Shown here: positions 1 through 8,825 of the stretch, in pieces | Position numbering within the stretch: position 1 is the first letter of the stretch | How the letters are laid out: the number at the start of each line of letters is the position of its first letter | From: Vannielia litorea | GTDB lineage: Bacteria; Pseudomonadota; Alphaproteobacteria; Rhodobacterales; Rhodobacteraceae | Direction of reading: 5' to 3' | DNA: 32,758 nucleotides | Assembly (NCBI RefSeq): GCF_018424695.1 | Contig: NZ_QTNQ01000045.1 | Span: 1 to 32,758 of the forward strand | The notes under the pieces: model-generated | What the model was told of the DNA's origin: nothing | The model's input: the letters and a program-made list of their open reading frames with translations, nothing else | Databases searched by the model: none | Position numbers and translations under genes: made by a program

Positions 1-1
1 G

Positions 2-904
2 CTGGACGCGGCGCTGGTGGCCTCGGGCGTGCGCGAGGGGCCGGGGGAGGGGCTGTCGATGGGATACGCGCGGCTTGCCGCCGGGCGCACCACTGTCATC
101 GTCGATGCCGCACGCCCGCCGCAGGGCGCGGCCTCGGCCCGGGCGCACGCCTCCACGCTCGGCTTTGAGCTGACCTCGGGCCGTCGCCCGGTGATCGTGA
201 ACTGCGGCTCGGGTGCGAGTTTTGGCGAAGGCTGGCGGCGGGCGGGGCGCGCCACCGCCTCGCACTCCACCCTCGCGGTGGAACGCTATTCCTCCTCCCG
301 GCTGGCCACGGCGAGCGGGCAGCGCGGCGAATTTCTGGAAGACGTGCCGCGCCAGGTGAAGGTGGAGCGCACCGCCGACGATACCGGCATTCACCTGCTG
401 GCGGGCCATGACGGCTATGGCACCACCCACGGGCTCACCCACATGCGGCGGCTCAACCTCGACCCGGCAGGCCGCCTGCTGACCGGCACCGACACGCTGC
501 GCGCCTTCACCGAAGAGGCACGCCGCGCCTTCGATGCGGCGATGACGCGGATGCAGCTTCAGGGCGTGGCCTTCACCGCGCATTTTCACCTGCATCCGGA
601 TGTGGACGCCACGGTGGACATGGGCGGCATGGCGGTGTCGCTGGCGTTGAAGTCTGGCGAGATCTGGGTGTTTCGCCATGACGGCTCCGCCGAGCTGGCG
701 CTGGAGCCGTCGGTTTACCTCGAACAGGGGCGGATCAAGCCCCGCGCCGCGCGGCAGATCGTCCTTTCGGCGAAATGCATGGATTATGGGCACGAGATCG
801 GCTGGACCTTGGCGAAAGCACAGGATACCCCGCAGGCCATCCGAGATACGCTCCGCGACACCTACGACGATGACGGCGAGGATGAGGACGCGGGGCAAGG
901 CTGA
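2..904 (+). CDS. Heparinase II/III-like protein, 3' part only
   Basis: The reading frame is open from the first bases of the window to a TGA at 902-904, so the gene begins upstream and about 300 C-terminal residues are visible. The stretch looks like the C-terminal beta-rich half of the heparinase II/III-like family, with a conserved middle section (VIVNCGSG near residue 60, then SHSTLAV, and GHDGYGTTHG near residue 135). Members of the family are polysaccharide lyases, or enzymes of unknown substrate in Rhodobacteraceae. The gene lies directly before purH, a neighbourhood I recall from other Rhodobacteraceae. The last ten residues are strongly acidic and probably disordered. The substrate cannot be judged from this fragment, and the catalytic N-terminal alpha-barrel is outside the window. 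Confidence 0.75.
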   Translation: MDAALVASGVREGPGEGLSMGYARLAAGRTTVIVDAARPPQGAASARAHASTLGFELTSGRRPVIVNCGSGASFGEGWRRAGRATASHSTLAVERYSSSRLATASGQRGEFLEDVPRQVKVERTADDTGIHLLAGHDGYGTTHGLTHMRRLNLDPAGRLLTGTDTLRAFTEEARRAFDAAMTRMQLQGVAFTAHFHLHPDVDATVDMGGMAVSLALKSGEIWVFRHDGSAELALEPSVYLEQGRIKPRAARQIVLSAKCMDYGHEIGWTLAKAQDTPQAIRDTLRDTYDDDGEDEDAGQG

Positions 905-922
905 CCGAGGGGGCCGATGCCG

Positions 923-2512
923 ATGAGTGACCTGCAACCGATCCGCCGCGCGCTGTTTTCCGTGTCCGACAAGCAAGGGCTGGTGGAGCTGGCCGAGCTT
1001 CTGGCCCAGCGCGGCATCGAGATCCTGTCGACCGGGGGCAGCGCCGGGATGCTGCGCGAGGCGGGCATTGATGTGCGCGACGTGGCCGATGTGACCGGCT
1101 TTCCCGAGATGATGGACGGGCGGGTGAAAACGCTGCATCCGCGCGTGCATGGCGGGTTGCTGGCGCTGCGCGACAACGACGATCACGTGGCGGCGATGAG
1201 CGAACACGAGATCGAGCCGATCGACCTGCTGGTGGTCAACCTCTACCCCTTCGAGGCCACCGTGGCGAAGGGCGCGGATTATGACACCTGCATCGAGAAC
1301 ATCGACATTGGCGGGCCTGCGATGATCCGCGCCGCGGCGAAGAACCATGCCTTCGTGAATGTCATCACCGACGTGCAGGATTATGCCGGGCTGATCGCCG
1401 AGCTGGACGAGAACGACGGGCAGACCACCCGCGCCTTCCGCGAGCAGATGGCACAGGTGGCCTATGCCCGCACCGCCGCCTATGACGCCGCCGTGAGCAC
1501 CTGGATGGCCGATGCCATCGGCCAGCCCACGCCGCGCCGCCGCGCCTTTGCCGGCACGCTGGCGGCTACCATGCGCTATGGCGAGAACCCGCATCAGAAC
1601 GCGGCTTTCTACACCGACGGCAGCCACCGCCCCGGCGTTGCCACGGCGGAGCAGCATCAGGGCAAGGCGCTGAGCTACAACAACATCAACGACACGGATG
1701 CGGCCTTCGAGCTGGTCAGCGAATTCGCCGCCGAGGCGGGCCCGGCCTGCGCGATCATCAAGCACGCCAACCCCTGCGGCGTGGCCCGGGGCGAGACGCT
1801 GGAAGAGGCCTATCGCCGGGCCTTCGACTGTGACCGGACTTCGGCTTTCGGCGGGATCATCGCGCTGAACCGCACCCTGGACGGGGCCACCGCCCGGGCG
1901 ATCAGCGAGATCTTCACCGAGGTGGTCATCGCGCCGATGGCCGATGACGAGGCCAAGGCCGTCTTTGCCGCCAAGAAGAACCTGCGCCTGCTGACCACCG
2001 GCGCGCTGGCCGATCCGCGCGAAGCGATGCTGACCTATCGGCAGGTCAGCGGCGGCATGCTGGTGCAGGACAAGGATGTGGGCCACATCGGCAAGGATGA
2101 CCTCAAGGTGGTGACAAAGGTCCAGCCGACCGAGGCGCAGATCGACGACCTGCTGTTTGCCTGGACGGTGGGCAAGCACGTGAAATCCAACGCCATCATC
2201 TACGTGAAGGATGGCGCCACCGTGGGTGTGGGCGCGGGCCAGATGAGCCGGGTGGACAGCTCGCGCATTGCGGCCCGCAAGAGCCTTGATATGGCCGAGG
2301 CCCTGGGCCTCTCCGAGCCGCTGACCAAGGGCTCGGTGGTGGCCTCCGATGCCTTCTTCCCCTTTGCCGACGGGCTGATGGCCGCCGTTGAGGCGGGGGC
2401 GACAGCGGTGATCCAGCCGGGCGGCTCGATGCGGGACGACGAGGTGATCGCCGCCGCCGACGAGGCGGGCATTGCCATGGTCTTCACCGGCATGCGCCAC
2501 TTCCGGCACTGA
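923..2512 (+). CDS. purH: Bifunctional AICAR transformylase / IMP cyclohydrolase
   Basis: PurH catalyses the last two steps of de novo purine synthesis: formylation of AICAR with 10-formyl-tetrahydrofolate, then closure to IMP, in the cytoplasm. The N-terminal MGS-like cyclohydrolase domain is clear ([10 protein letters not shown] near residue 35, [13 protein letters not shown] at 66-78). The C-terminal transformylase domain carries the Lys-His pair K280-H281 in [11 protein letters not shown], followed by [10 protein letters not shown] and DAFFPFADG, and ends in the typical [10 protein letters not shown] chose the ATG at 923 over the in-frame ATG at 917: GAGGGGG at 907-913 is 9 bases from 923 but only 3 from 917, and 923 gives 529 residues, the usual length. 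The gene starts 18 bases after the heparinase-like gene and is followed by lspA after 12 bases. Confidence 0.98.
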   Translation: MSDLQPIRRALFSVSDKQGLVELAELLAQRGIEILSTGGSAGMLREAGIDVRDVADVTGFPEMMDGRVKTLHPRVHGGLLALRDNDDHVAAMSEHEIEPIDLLVVNLYPFEATVAKGADYDTCIENIDIGGPAMIRAAAKNHAFVNVITDVQDYAGLIAELDENDGQTTRAFREQMAQVAYARTAAYDAAVSTWMADAIGQPTPRRRAFAGTLAATMRYGENPHQNAAFYTDGSHRPGVATAEQHQGKALSYNNINDTDAAFELVSEFAAEAGPACAIIKHANPCGVARGETLEEAYRRAFDCDRTSAFGGIIALNRTLDGATARAISEIFTEVVIAPMADDEAKAVFAAKKNLRLLTTGALADPREAMLTYRQVSGGMLVQDKDVGHIGKDDLKVVTKVQPTEAQIDDLLFAWTVGKHVKSNAIIYVKDGATVGVGAGQMSRVDSSRIAARKSLDMAEALGLSEPLTKGSVVASDAFFPFADGLMAAVEAGATAVIQPGGSMRDDEVIAAADEAGIAMVFTGMRHFRH

Positions 2513-2524
2513 GCGGGCAACGGC

Positions 2525-3016
2525 ATGCGCTGGCTCATCATCACCGCCCTTCTGGCCTTCGGGATCGACCAGCTCTCGAAGTGGTGGATCCTCGAAGTGG
2601 TCCGCCTGCCGGTGGTCCTTCAGGAAGAGGTCTGGCCGCCTTACCTGGTGTTTCGGCTGGGCTACAATGACGGGATCAACTTTGGCCTGTTCGGAGAGGG
2701 CTCGCCGATGCAGGCCTATTTCCTCATTGCCGTGGCGCTGGTGCTTTCGGCGCTGCTGCTGATCTGGGCGATGCGCAGCTTTACCCGCCCCCTCGCCTTC
2801 GCCTCTGCCGGGCTGGTGATCGGCGGGGCGCTGGCCAATGCGCTGGACCGGCTGCTGCACCCGGGCGTGGTGGACTTTCTCAACATGTCCTGCTGCGGGA
2901 TCGCCAACCCCTACCTCTTCAACCTGGCTGATGTTTTCATCTTCGCGGGGGCCTTTGGCCTCATCCTGTGGACCGGAGAGAAAAAGGCGGCTGACGAGGG
3001 CGGTGAAACGCGTTAG
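2525..3016 (+). CDS. lspA: Lipoprotein signal peptidase (signal peptidase II)
   Basis: LspA is the inner-membrane aspartic protease that removes the signal peptide from diacylglyceryl-modified prolipoproteins. The 163-residue protein has four predicted membrane segments (about 3-20, 65-83, 92-106 and 132-150). The family motifs are present: [10 protein letters not shown] at 12-21, [11 protein letters not shown] at 100-110, VVDFLN with catalytic Asp117, and [12 protein letters not shown] with catalytic Asp136. The start lies 12 bases after the purH stop, with only a weak GAGCGGG ribosome site, so translation may depend on purH. A lipoprotein gene follows. Length and motifs are complete; nothing is odd. 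Confidence 0.97.
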   Translation: MRWLIITALLAFGIDQLSKWWILEVVRLPVVLQEEVWPPYLVFRLGYNDGINFGLFGEGSPMQAYFLIAVALVLSALLLIWAMRSFTRPLAFASAGLVIGGALANALDRLLHPGVVDFLNMSCCGIANPYLFNLADVFIFAGAFGLILWTGEKKAADEGGETR

Positions 3017-3066
3017 AACGGGCAAAAGACTTGAAGGAAGGCCGAGTGGTTTCAGGGGCTGAAAAG

Positions 3067-3597
3067 ATGGCGAAGGCAGCCGGGCGCATTGCGCTGGGGC
3101 TGGCCCTCTGTGCGCTGGTGACGGCCTGCTCGCGCGAGCCGGAGCTGATGAACATCGAGCGCGGGCAGGATACGCCCGACGAGTTCGCCATTCTGCCCAA
3201 CAAGCCGATCCAGCAGCCCGAGAACTATCGTGATCTGCCGCCGCCCACCCCGGGCGCCAGCAACCGCGCCGATGCCACGCCCTTCAAGGATGCGGTGGCG
3301 GCTCTTGGCGGCAGCCCCGACAGGCTGAACCGCACCGGCCAGGTGCGCGGCGAGCCGGCGCTGATGGGCCATGTCACCCGCTTTGGCCTGACCCGCAACA
3401 TCCGCGGCGTGCTGGCCGCGGAGGACTACGAGTTTCGCAAGCGCAACGATGGCCGCCTGCTGGAGCGGCTGGCCAACGTGAACGTCTACTACCGGGCCTA
3501 CCGGCGCCAGTCGCTGGACCAAGAGGCCGAGTTGCAGCGCTTCCGCCGGGCCGGCGCCAAGACGCCTTCGGCCCCGCCGAGCGGCGCCTACCAGTAA
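3067..3597 (+). CDS. DUF3035 lipoprotein, probable BamF-type subunit
   Basis: This is a 176-residue lipoprotein. The N-terminus is a short type II signal peptide ending in the lipobox VTAC, with the acylated Cys at residue 22. The mature part contains PDEFAILPNKP and a Pro-rich stretch resembling the N-terminal region of BamC, which is why DUF3035 proteins have been proposed as the alphaproteobacterial BamF subunit of the outer-membrane protein assembly complex; that assignment is from memory. I used the ATG at 3067, with AGGGG at 3054-3058 eight bases upstream, rather than the TTG at 3031, because only 3067 puts the signal peptide at the N-terminus. It sits 50 bases after lspA, whose product would process it. 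Confidence 0.85.
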   Translation: MAKAAGRIALGLALCALVTACSREPELMNIERGQDTPDEFAILPNKPIQQPENYRDLPPPTPGASNRADATPFKDAVAALGGSPDRLNRTGQVRGEPALMGHVTRFGLTRNIRGVLAAEDYEFRKRNDGRLLERLANVNVYYRAYRRQSLDQEAELQRFRRAGAKTPSAPPSGAYQ

Positions 3598-3636
3598 ACG
3601 CAGCGCCTGTCGCTCCGACAAGGACGCCCACCAGTT

Positions 3637-3664
3637 TTGCAGATCGCCGAGCCCGCGCTACCCT
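3637..3664 (+). promoter_or_regulatory. Possible sigma-70 type promoter
   Basis: TTGCAG (3637-3642), a 16-base spacer and TACCCT (3659-3664) lie 31 bases upstream of the ATG at 3696. The TTG-rich -35 and TANNNT -10 pattern recurs before the genes at 4388 and 27145. This is pattern matching only. Confidence 0.35.
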
Positions 3665-3695
3665 GCCGCCGGACAACTGCGGGCAGGAGCGTGCG

Positions 3696-4293
3696 ATGGC
3701 AGGGTGGAACATCAAGTGGAGCACCATCGCCCGGATGGGAGGGAACCGGCTCGTGCGGTCGAGCTACATCTGGCTGATTGTTGTCCCGCTCTGCGTCAAG
3801 CTTCTTGCGGACATTCCCGGCACTTCGACGGTGCTCCTGTTTGACGGGCAGGTCGCCATGACGCTCGATCTGCCTTTCAGCTGGAAGGCCTTCTACGCGG
3901 CTGCCGTGCTGTTCACGCTCGCCAACTTGACCTTCCTCGCGTTCTGCCCAGCGCTGGTCCGCGAGTTCAGGGATTTCCGCGCGTTCCGGGATCGTGGGCA
4001 CGGGGTCGAGTACCTGCGGGACTATCTCGACGCGCACCCCGATCATGAGCCCGATTACAAGGTCGAAAGCGTTCTGATCGAGGCGAAGAAGTTCGGCTAC
4101 GATGAAGTTCGGCTACGATGCGCCCGCGCTGGCCGAGAAATCAAGCGCGCTGTTCTGGGACATTTTCTCCGCGGAAGAGGCCCGCAACCGCACGGCCTGC
4201 ACGCTATGTGCAGCTCTCTACGGGGCGGGGTTGCTCCTGATTGCCTACATCTTCGGAGAAAACCTGATCTTCGTTTTGCGCCAGAGCTTTTAG
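3696..4293 (+). pseudogene. Small membrane protein, frameshifted by a 16-bp duplication
   Basis: A plus-strand gene of unknown family starts at ATG 3696 with AGGAG at 3685-3689. Its frame encodes two hydrophobic segments (SYIWLIVVPLCVKLL and FYAAAVLFTLANLTFLAF) and a charged loop, then reaches an exact tandem copy of a 16-base unit (4088-4103 and 4104-4119). Because 16 is not a multiple of three, the frame shifts; the shifted frame runs on as low-complexity Arg-rich sequence to 4340. Deleting one copy joins the first frame to the frame ending at TAA 4291-4293, giving a 193-residue protein with a third membrane segment (LYGAGLLLIAYIF). The downstream part could also be translated alone from the ATG at 4102, created at the duplication junction. 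I do not recognise the family. A sequencing or assembly error is possible. Confidence 0.72.
4088..4119 (+). repeat. Perfect 16-bp tandem duplication
   Basis: The unit GAAGTTCGGCTACGAT occurs twice with no spacer (4088-4103, 4104-4119). The copies are identical, which suggests a recent slippage event. It lies inside a coding region and shifts the frame. Confidence 0.95.
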
Positions 4294-4330
4294 GCACCGC
4301 ACACCGGCCTTCACAAGCCCGTTGCCGGGC

Positions 4331-4358
4331 TTGCGCATAACCGCCTCATGCCTAGGGT
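4331..4358 (+). promoter_or_regulatory. Possible promoter of the M16 pair
   Basis: TTGCGC (4331-4336), a 16-base spacer and TAGGGT (4353-4358) lie about 30 bases before the ATG at 4388. The elements fit the loose TTG...TANNNT pattern of this window; no experimental support. Confidence 0.35.
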
Positions 4359-4387
4359 ATCTTTCGCAGAAACCGAGAGGAGCGCCG

Positions 4388-5791
4388 ATGCACCCGATCC
4401 GCCGCGCCGGAGCCGCGCTTGCCGCCGCTTTGGCTTTCACCGCCCTCCCCGCCGCCGCTGAAGAGGTCACGACCTTCTCGCTCGAGAACGGGATGGATGT
4501 TGTGGTGATCGAGGATCACCGCGCGCCCGTGGTGGTCAACATGGTGTGGTATCGCACCGGGGCCGCCGATGAGCCGCCGGGCAAGTCGGGCATTGCGCAT
4601 TTTCTTGAGCACCTGCTGTTTCAGGGCACCGACGATCTGGCGCCCGGCGAGTTCTCGCGCGTGGTGGAGGCCAATGGCGGCAGCGACAATGCCTTCACCT
4701 CCTGGGATTACACCGGCTACTTTCAGCGCGTGGCCGCCGACCGGCTGGAGCTGATGATGCAGATGGAGGCCGACCGGATGGTGGACCTTCTGATCACGCC
4801 GGAAGACGTGGCGACGGAGCTTCAGGTGATCCTCGAAGAGCGCAACCAGCGGGTGGAGAACGACCCTTCGGCCCTCTTCGGCGAGGATCGCCGCGCCGCG
4901 CAATGGATGAACCACCCCTACGGCATTCCGATCATCGGCTGGAAGCACGAGATGGAGGAGCTGACCCGGCAGGATGCGCTGGATTTCTACAAGCTTTACT
5001 ACTCACCCAACAACGCCATCCTGGTGGTGGCCGGTGACGTGCAGCCCGACGAGGTGAAGCGCCTCGCCGAAACCCACTTCGGCCCCCTGCCCGCCAACCC
5101 CGCGCTAAAGCCGCGCGCCCGCCCGCAGGAGCCGCCGCAGCGCGCGCCGCGGCACCTGGACTTCGAAGATCCGCGCATTTCGCAGCCCTATGTGGTGCGC
5201 ACCTACCTTGCGCCCGAGCGCGACAGTGGCGCGCAGGAGAAGGCTGCGGCGCTCACCTTTCTGGCCGAGCTGATGGGCGGATCGCCCACGCTTTCGCTGA
5301 TGGGGCGGATGCTGCAATTCGAGGAGAGCGTGGCCGTCTATTCCGCCGCCTTCTACTCGGGCGACAGCCTCGATGACGGTCAGTTCGGCTTTTACGTGGT
5401 GCCGGTGCCGGGCCGCAGCCTTGAGGAGGCAGAGGCCGATATGGACCGGGTGATCGAGACCTTCCTGGAAGAAGGCGTCGACATGGAGGCCTTCGAGCGG
5501 ATCAAGATGCAGCTCAGGGCCAGCGAGATCTATGCCAAGGACAACCTGCAAAGGCTGGCCCGTCGTTACGGCGAGGGGCTGACGACCGGGCTGACGGTGG
5601 AGGACATCCAGGCCTGGCCCGAGGTGTTGCAGGCGGTGACGCCCGACGACGTGATGGCCGTGGCCCGCGAGGTGCTGGACATGCGCAACTCGGTGACGGG
5701 CCATGCCACCCGCCCTGACCTGCCCACGGCGGAACCGGCGAGCGCCCCCGCCCCGGAAGCCGCGACCGAAGCCGAGGAGATTTCGCAATGA
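4388..5791 (+). CDS. M16 zinc metallopeptidase, catalytic subunit
   Basis: This is a 467-residue periplasmic M16 (pitrilysin/insulinase-like) peptidase. The signal peptide ends near ALPAAA/EE. The inverted zinc motif HFLEH is at 71-75 (zinc ligands His71 and His75, catalytic Glu74), and the third ligand is in ILEERNQR (Glu150 or Glu151). The usual two-domain M16B architecture follows and the tail is rich in Ala, Pro and Glu. The ATG at 4388 has GAGAGGAG at 4375-4382; the longer frame from TTG 4322 would bury the signal peptide. The stop codon overlaps the start of the next M16 gene in ATGA (5788-5791), so the two are translationally coupled and probably form a heterodimer. The peptide substrates are unknown. 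Confidence 0.95.
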   Translation: MHPIRRAGAALAAALAFTALPAAAEEVTTFSLENGMDVVVIEDHRAPVVVNMVWYRTGAADEPPGKSGIAHFLEHLLFQGTDDLAPGEFSRVVEANGGSDNAFTSWDYTGYFQRVAADRLELMMQMEADRMVDLLITPEDVATELQVILEERNQRVENDPSALFGEDRRAAQWMNHPYGIPIIGWKHEMEELTRQDALDFYKLYYSPNNAILVVAGDVQPDEVKRLAETHFGPLPANPALKPRARPQEPPQRAPRHLDFEDPRISQPYVVRTYLAPERDSGAQEKAAALTFLAELMGGSPTLSLMGRMLQFEESVAVYSAAFYSGDSLDDGQFGFYVVPVPGRSLEEAEADMDRVIETFLEEGVDMEAFERIKMQLRASEIYAKDNLQRLARRYGEGLTTGLTVEDIQAWPEVLQAVTPDDVMAVAREVLDMRNSVTGHATRPDLPTAEPASAPAPEAATEAEEISQ

Positions 5792-7113
5792 ACGCGCTGA
5801 AGCGGATCGCCTGCGGGCTGATCATTGCCCTCACGCCCATGGTGGCCTGGGCGGAGGTGGAGATTGAAGAGGTCCGCTCGCCGGGCGGCGTTGAGGCCTG
5901 GCTGGTGAACGAGCCCTCCATCCCCTTCGTGGCTCTGGAGATCCGCTTCAAGGGCGGGGCCTCGCTGGATGCGCCAGGCAAGCGGGGGGCGATCAACCTG
6001 ATGTCCGCGATCCTAGAAGAGGGTGCGGGAGAGATGGACGCCCGCGAATGGGCCGCGGCGCGCGACAGCCTCGCCGCCTCGATCAATTTCGACGTGCACA
6101 AGGATGCGCTGACCATCTCGGCCCGCTTCCTGACAGAGAACATGGACGAAGCCGCAGAGCTGCTGCGGCTGGCGATGGAAGAGCCGCGCTTTGACCAGGA
6201 CGCGCTGGACCGGGTGCGGGCGCAGGTGCAATCCATCATCCAGTCGGATGCGAACGACCCCGACAAGATTGCCGGCAACACCTGGGACAGGCTGGCCTGG
6301 GGCGACCACCCCTATGGCTCGGACTCCAACGGCACCCAAGAGAGCGTGGCCGCGCTGACCCGGGACGACATGTTCGAGGCCAAGGCGCGGGTAATGGCGC
6401 GCGACCGGCTTTACGTGAGCGCGGTGGGCGACATCGACGCAGAGCGGCTCGCGGGGCTGCTCGACAGCCTCTTTGCGGGCCTGCCCGAGGAGGGCGCCGA
6501 ACTGCCCGAGCACGTGGATTACACCCTGCCCGGCGGCCTAACCGTGGTGCCCTATGAAACGCCGCAATCGGTGGTGGCCTTCGGGCAGCGGGGCATCACC
6601 CGGGATGATCCCGATTTCTTCCCCGTCTTCATCATGATGCAGATCATGGGGGGGGGAGGCTTCAACAGCCGGTTGATGGAAGAGGTGCGTGAGAAGCGCG
6701 GGCTGACCTACGGCATCTATGCCTATGTTGCCCCGATGGATTACGCGGAGCTCATTGGCGGCAGCGTGGCCTCGGCCAATGGCCGGGTGGCGCAGGCGAT
6801 CGAGGTGGTGCGCGCGGAATGGGCGAAGCTGGCGGCCGAAGGCGTGACGGCCGAAGAGCTGGAGCGGGCGAAGAAATACCTGACCGGGGCCTACCCGCTG
6901 CGGTTTGACGGCAACGCCCGCATCGCCAATATCCTTGTCGGCCTCCAGATGGAGGAGCTCGGCGTGGATTACATCGAGAACCGCAACAGCTTTGTCGAGG
7001 CGGTGACGGTGGAAGACATCAAGCGCGTCGCCGCCGAGCTGATCGACCCGGAGGGCCTGCATTTCGTTGTGGTCGGCGCGCCGGAAGGGCTGGAGGAGAC
7101 GGCGGGGAACTGA
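5788..7113 (+). CDS. M16 peptidase-like protein, non-catalytic partner
   Basis: This is a 441-residue periplasmic protein of the M16 fold with a signal peptide cleaved near MVAWA/EV. The place where HxxEH should be reads [15 protein letters not shown], so the zinc site is absent. The R/Y motif typical of the non-catalytic partner is present in [11 protein letters not shown] (Arg304, Tyr308). This is the usual division in bacterial heterodimeric M16B enzymes: one subunit carries the zinc and the other helps bind substrate. It is joined to the upstream subunit by the 4-base ATGA overlap. A run of eight G at 6649-6656 inside the gene is a possible site of sequencing or slippage error, but the frame is intact. 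Confidence 0.95.
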   Translation: MNALKRIACGLIIALTPMVAWAEVEIEEVRSPGGVEAWLVNEPSIPFVALEIRFKGGASLDAPGKRGAINLMSAILEEGAGEMDAREWAAARDSLAASINFDVHKDALTISARFLTENMDEAAELLRLAMEEPRFDQDALDRVRAQVQSIIQSDANDPDKIAGNTWDRLAWGDHPYGSDSNGTQESVAALTRDDMFEAKARVMARDRLYVSAVGDIDAERLAGLLDSLFAGLPEEGAELPEHVDYTLPGGLTVVPYETPQSVVAFGQRGITRDDPDFFPVFIMMQIMGGGGFNSRLMEEVREKRGLTYGIYAYVAPMDYAELIGGSVASANGRVAQAIEVVRAEWAKLAAEGVTAEELERAKKYLTGAYPLRFDGNARIANILVGLQMEELGVDYIENRNSFVEAVTVEDIKRVAAELIDPEGLHFVVVGAPEGLEETAGN

Positions 7114-7115
7114 GG

Positions 7116-7132
7116 GGCGGCTCTTCGCCGCC
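7116..7132 (+). repeat. GC hairpin after the M16 pair
   Basis: GGCGGC (7116-7121), loop TCTTC, GCCGCC (7127-7132) starts two bases after the M16 stop. No U-tract follows, so it is not a classical terminator; it may protect the 3' end of the mRNA. A similar GC hairpin with a CTTC loop follows truB. Confidence 0.5.
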
Positions 7133-7152
7133 TTCGGAGCCTCATCGCCGGG

Positions 7153-7184
7153 GCGAAGACGCCTCGAAGGGCGGATGAGCAGGC
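7153..7184 (+). repeat. Structured repeat, copy 1 (upstream of truB)
   Basis: This is a 32-base element with arms GCGAAGA and GGATGAGC around a hairpin (CGCC 7160-7163, GGCG 7170-7173, loop TCGAAG). It matches 8281-8312 at 27 of 32 positions, and four of the five differences fall in two compensating pairs. It lies 62 bases upstream of the truB start. I do not recognise it as a named RNA family. Confidence 0.6.
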
Positions 7185-7246
7185 CACGGTTGACCGCGAA
7201 GCGGCTCCGCGGTACGCCCCGGCCTCTCATCACCAAGGGAGGCTTC

Positions 7247-8149
7247 ATGGCCCGCCGCAAGGGACGCGACATTTCCGGCTGGATCATCCTCGACAAGCCC
7301 GCCGGCCCCACCAGCACCGCCTGCGTGAACAAGCTGCGCTGGGCGTATCAAGCGAAGAAGGCCGGCCACGCCGGCACGCTCGACCCTGCGGCCACCGGGC
7401 TGCTGGCGATCGCCTTCGGCGAGGCGACCAAATGCGTGCCCTACATCACCGATGCCGACAAGTGCTACGGCTTCACCGTGCGGCTGGGCGCGGCGACCAA
7501 CACCGATGATGCCGAGGGCGAGGTGATCGCCACCGCCGAGGCGCGGCCAACGGATGACGAGATCCGCGCCGCGCTGGCGGCGTTCACCGGCGAGATCATG
7601 CAGGTGCCACCCAAGTTCTCTGCCGTGAAGATCGACGGCGAGCGCGCCTATGCGCTGGCGCGCGACGGCGAGGATTTCGAGGTGCAGGCCCGGCCGCTCT
7701 GGGTGGAGAGCCTCGACCTTGTGGCGCGGCCCAATGCCGACACCGTGGAGCTGCGGATGGTGTGCGGCAAGGGCGGTTACGTGCGCTCCATCGCGCGCGA
7801 CCTCGGCGAGGCGCTCGGATGCCTTGGCCACGTCCTGGACCTGCGGCGCGAGTGGTCGGGCCCGTTTGATCTTGAGGGTGCTGTGACGCTGGAGCAGGTG
7901 GAAGCGCTGGCGCGCACGCCCGAGTTGGATGCGCTGTTGGTGCCTCTCGAGGCCGGGCTGGGAGATGTGCCGCGTGTCATGGTGAACGAGGCGGCGGCCA
8001 CGCGGGTCGCCCATGGCAACCCGGCGCCGGTGATCGCCTCGGACGCGGAGTTTGGCGAAGAGTGCTGGGCTGCGCATCAGGGCCGGGCCATTGCGCTGGG
8101 GCGCTACATGGGCGGGGAGTTTCACCCCGCGCGGGTGCTGAACCGATGA
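7247..8149 (+). CDS. truB: tRNA pseudouridine(55) synthase
   Basis: TruB converts U55 of tRNAs to pseudouridine in the T-loop. The 300-residue protein starts with a basic tail and [14 protein letters not shown]. The catalytic motif [13 protein letters not shown] is at 41-53, with Asp46 as nucleophile. Further family motifs are [15 protein letters not shown] and [16 protein letters not shown]. The ATG at 7247 is preceded by AGGGAGG (7235-7241), a strong ribosome site with 5-base spacing; the frame is open further upstream but has no such site and extends into the repeat region. Together with rpsO and pnp downstream this resembles the common truB-rpsO-pnp cluster, here interrupted by four other genes. 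Confidence 0.97.
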   Translation: MARRKGRDISGWIILDKPAGPTSTACVNKLRWAYQAKKAGHAGTLDPAATGLLAIAFGEATKCVPYITDADKCYGFTVRLGAATNTDDAEGEVIATAEARPTDDEIRAALAAFTGEIMQVPPKFSAVKIDGERAYALARDGEDFEVQARPLWVESLDLVARPNADTVELRMVCGKGGYVRSIARDLGEALGCLGHVLDLRREWSGPFDLEGAVTLEQVEALARTPELDALLVPLEAGLGDVPRVMVNEAAATRVAHGNPAPVIASDAEFGEECWAAHQGRAIALGRYMGGEFHPARVLNR

Positions 8150-8155
8150 GGCCGG

Positions 8156-8225
8156 GGCAGCTCCTCGGGGGCCTTCGCCCCCTCCTCGCAGCTGCGATGA
8201 GGACCGCAAGGGCCGAAGAGCTGCC
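8156..8225 (+). repeat. Large structured hairpin after truB
   Basis: Outer arms GGCAGCTC (8156-8163) and GAGCTGCC (8218-8225) are perfect complements. They enclose an inner hairpin GGGGGC (8167-8172), loop CTTC, GCCCCC (8177-8182). It starts seven bases after the truB stop. No U-run follows. It may end or stabilise the truB transcript. Confidence 0.5.
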
Positions 8226-8235
8226 TGGCGGGCGG

Positions 8236-8263
8236 GCTCATCCACGGCTTTGCCGTCTCTTCG
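8236..8263 (-). repeat. Structured repeat, inverted third copy
   Basis: Read on the minus strand this begins CGAAGA and ends GGATGAGC, as in the copies at 7153 and 8281, but the stem between the arms is different (ACGGC, loop AAA, GCCGT) and still pairs perfectly. It faces the copy at 8281-8312, so the two form an imperfect inverted repeat. Confidence 0.45.
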
Positions 8264-8280
8264 ACCCCGCGCGCCCCGCT

Positions 8281-8312
8281 GCGAGGACGTCTCGTAGGAC
8301 GGACGAGCAGGC
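8281..8312 (+). repeat. Structured repeat, copy 2 (before the DUF1643 gene)
   Basis: This copy matches 7153-7184 at 27 of 32 positions. The stem is CGTC (8288-8291) with GACG (8298-8301), loop TCGTAG. It ends one base before the GTG start at 8313, so it would form the 5' untranslated region and ribosome-binding region of that gene. Confidence 0.6.
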
Positions 8313-8825
8313 GTGATCACCCGCACGCACACCAAGGGCGACGCGCCCTCCACCGCCGTCTATTCCGACTGCGAGCGCTACCGCTACCTGCTGACCCGCA
8401 CCTGGGCGCCGCAGGGCGAGAAGGCGCTGTTCATCATGCTCAACCCCTCCACTGCAACCGAGGTGCAGAACGACCCGACAGTGGAACGCTGCGAGCGGCG
8501 CGCCCGCACGCTGGGCTTCGGCAGCTTCCGGGTGACCAACATCTTTGCCTGGCGCGACACGGACCCGAAGGCGATGCGCGCGGCCCCCGACCCGGTGGGG
8601 CCGGAGAACGACGTGGCGATCCTCGAGAGCTGCGGCTGGGCCGACCGGATCATCTGTGCCTGGGGCAGCCACGGCGAACACCTGGACCGCGGCCGGGCAG
8701 TGGAGGCGCTGCTGCGGCAGGGCGGCTGGCCGCTCTATCACCTCGGGCTCACCAAGCACGGCCAGCCCAAGCACCCGCTCTACATCGCCTATACCGAGCA
8801 GCCGAGGCCGTGGGTCACGGGTTGA
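8313..8825 (+). CDS. DUF1643 protein
   Basis: This 170-residue protein belongs to the DUF1643 family, whose function is unknown. Characteristic stretches are CERYRYLLTRTW near the N-terminus, LFIMLNPSTATEVQNDPTVE, CERRARTLGFGSFRVTNIF, and a C-terminal IICAWGSHGE and LTKHGQPKHPLY. The only sensible start is GTG at 8313, because the next in-frame Met lies inside the conserved core; there is no clear purine-rich ribosome site, only GGACGAG of the structured repeat 5-11 bases upstream. The 3' end overlaps the convergent minus-strand gene by 11 bases (8815-8825). Confidence 0.9.
   Translation: MITRTHTKGDAPSTAVYSDCERYRYLLTRTWAPQGEKALFIMLNPSTATEVQNDPTVERCERRARTLGFGSFRVTNIFAWRDTDPKAMRAAPDPVGPENDVAILESCGWADRIICAWGSHGEHLDRGRAVEALLRQGGWPLYHLGLTKHGQPKHPLYIAYTEQPRPWVTG

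Noticed and set aside
6649..6656. Run of eight G inside the second M16 gene as a frameshift or phase-variation site
   Set aside because: The frame on both sides encodes conserved M16 sequence without break, so no defect is visible.
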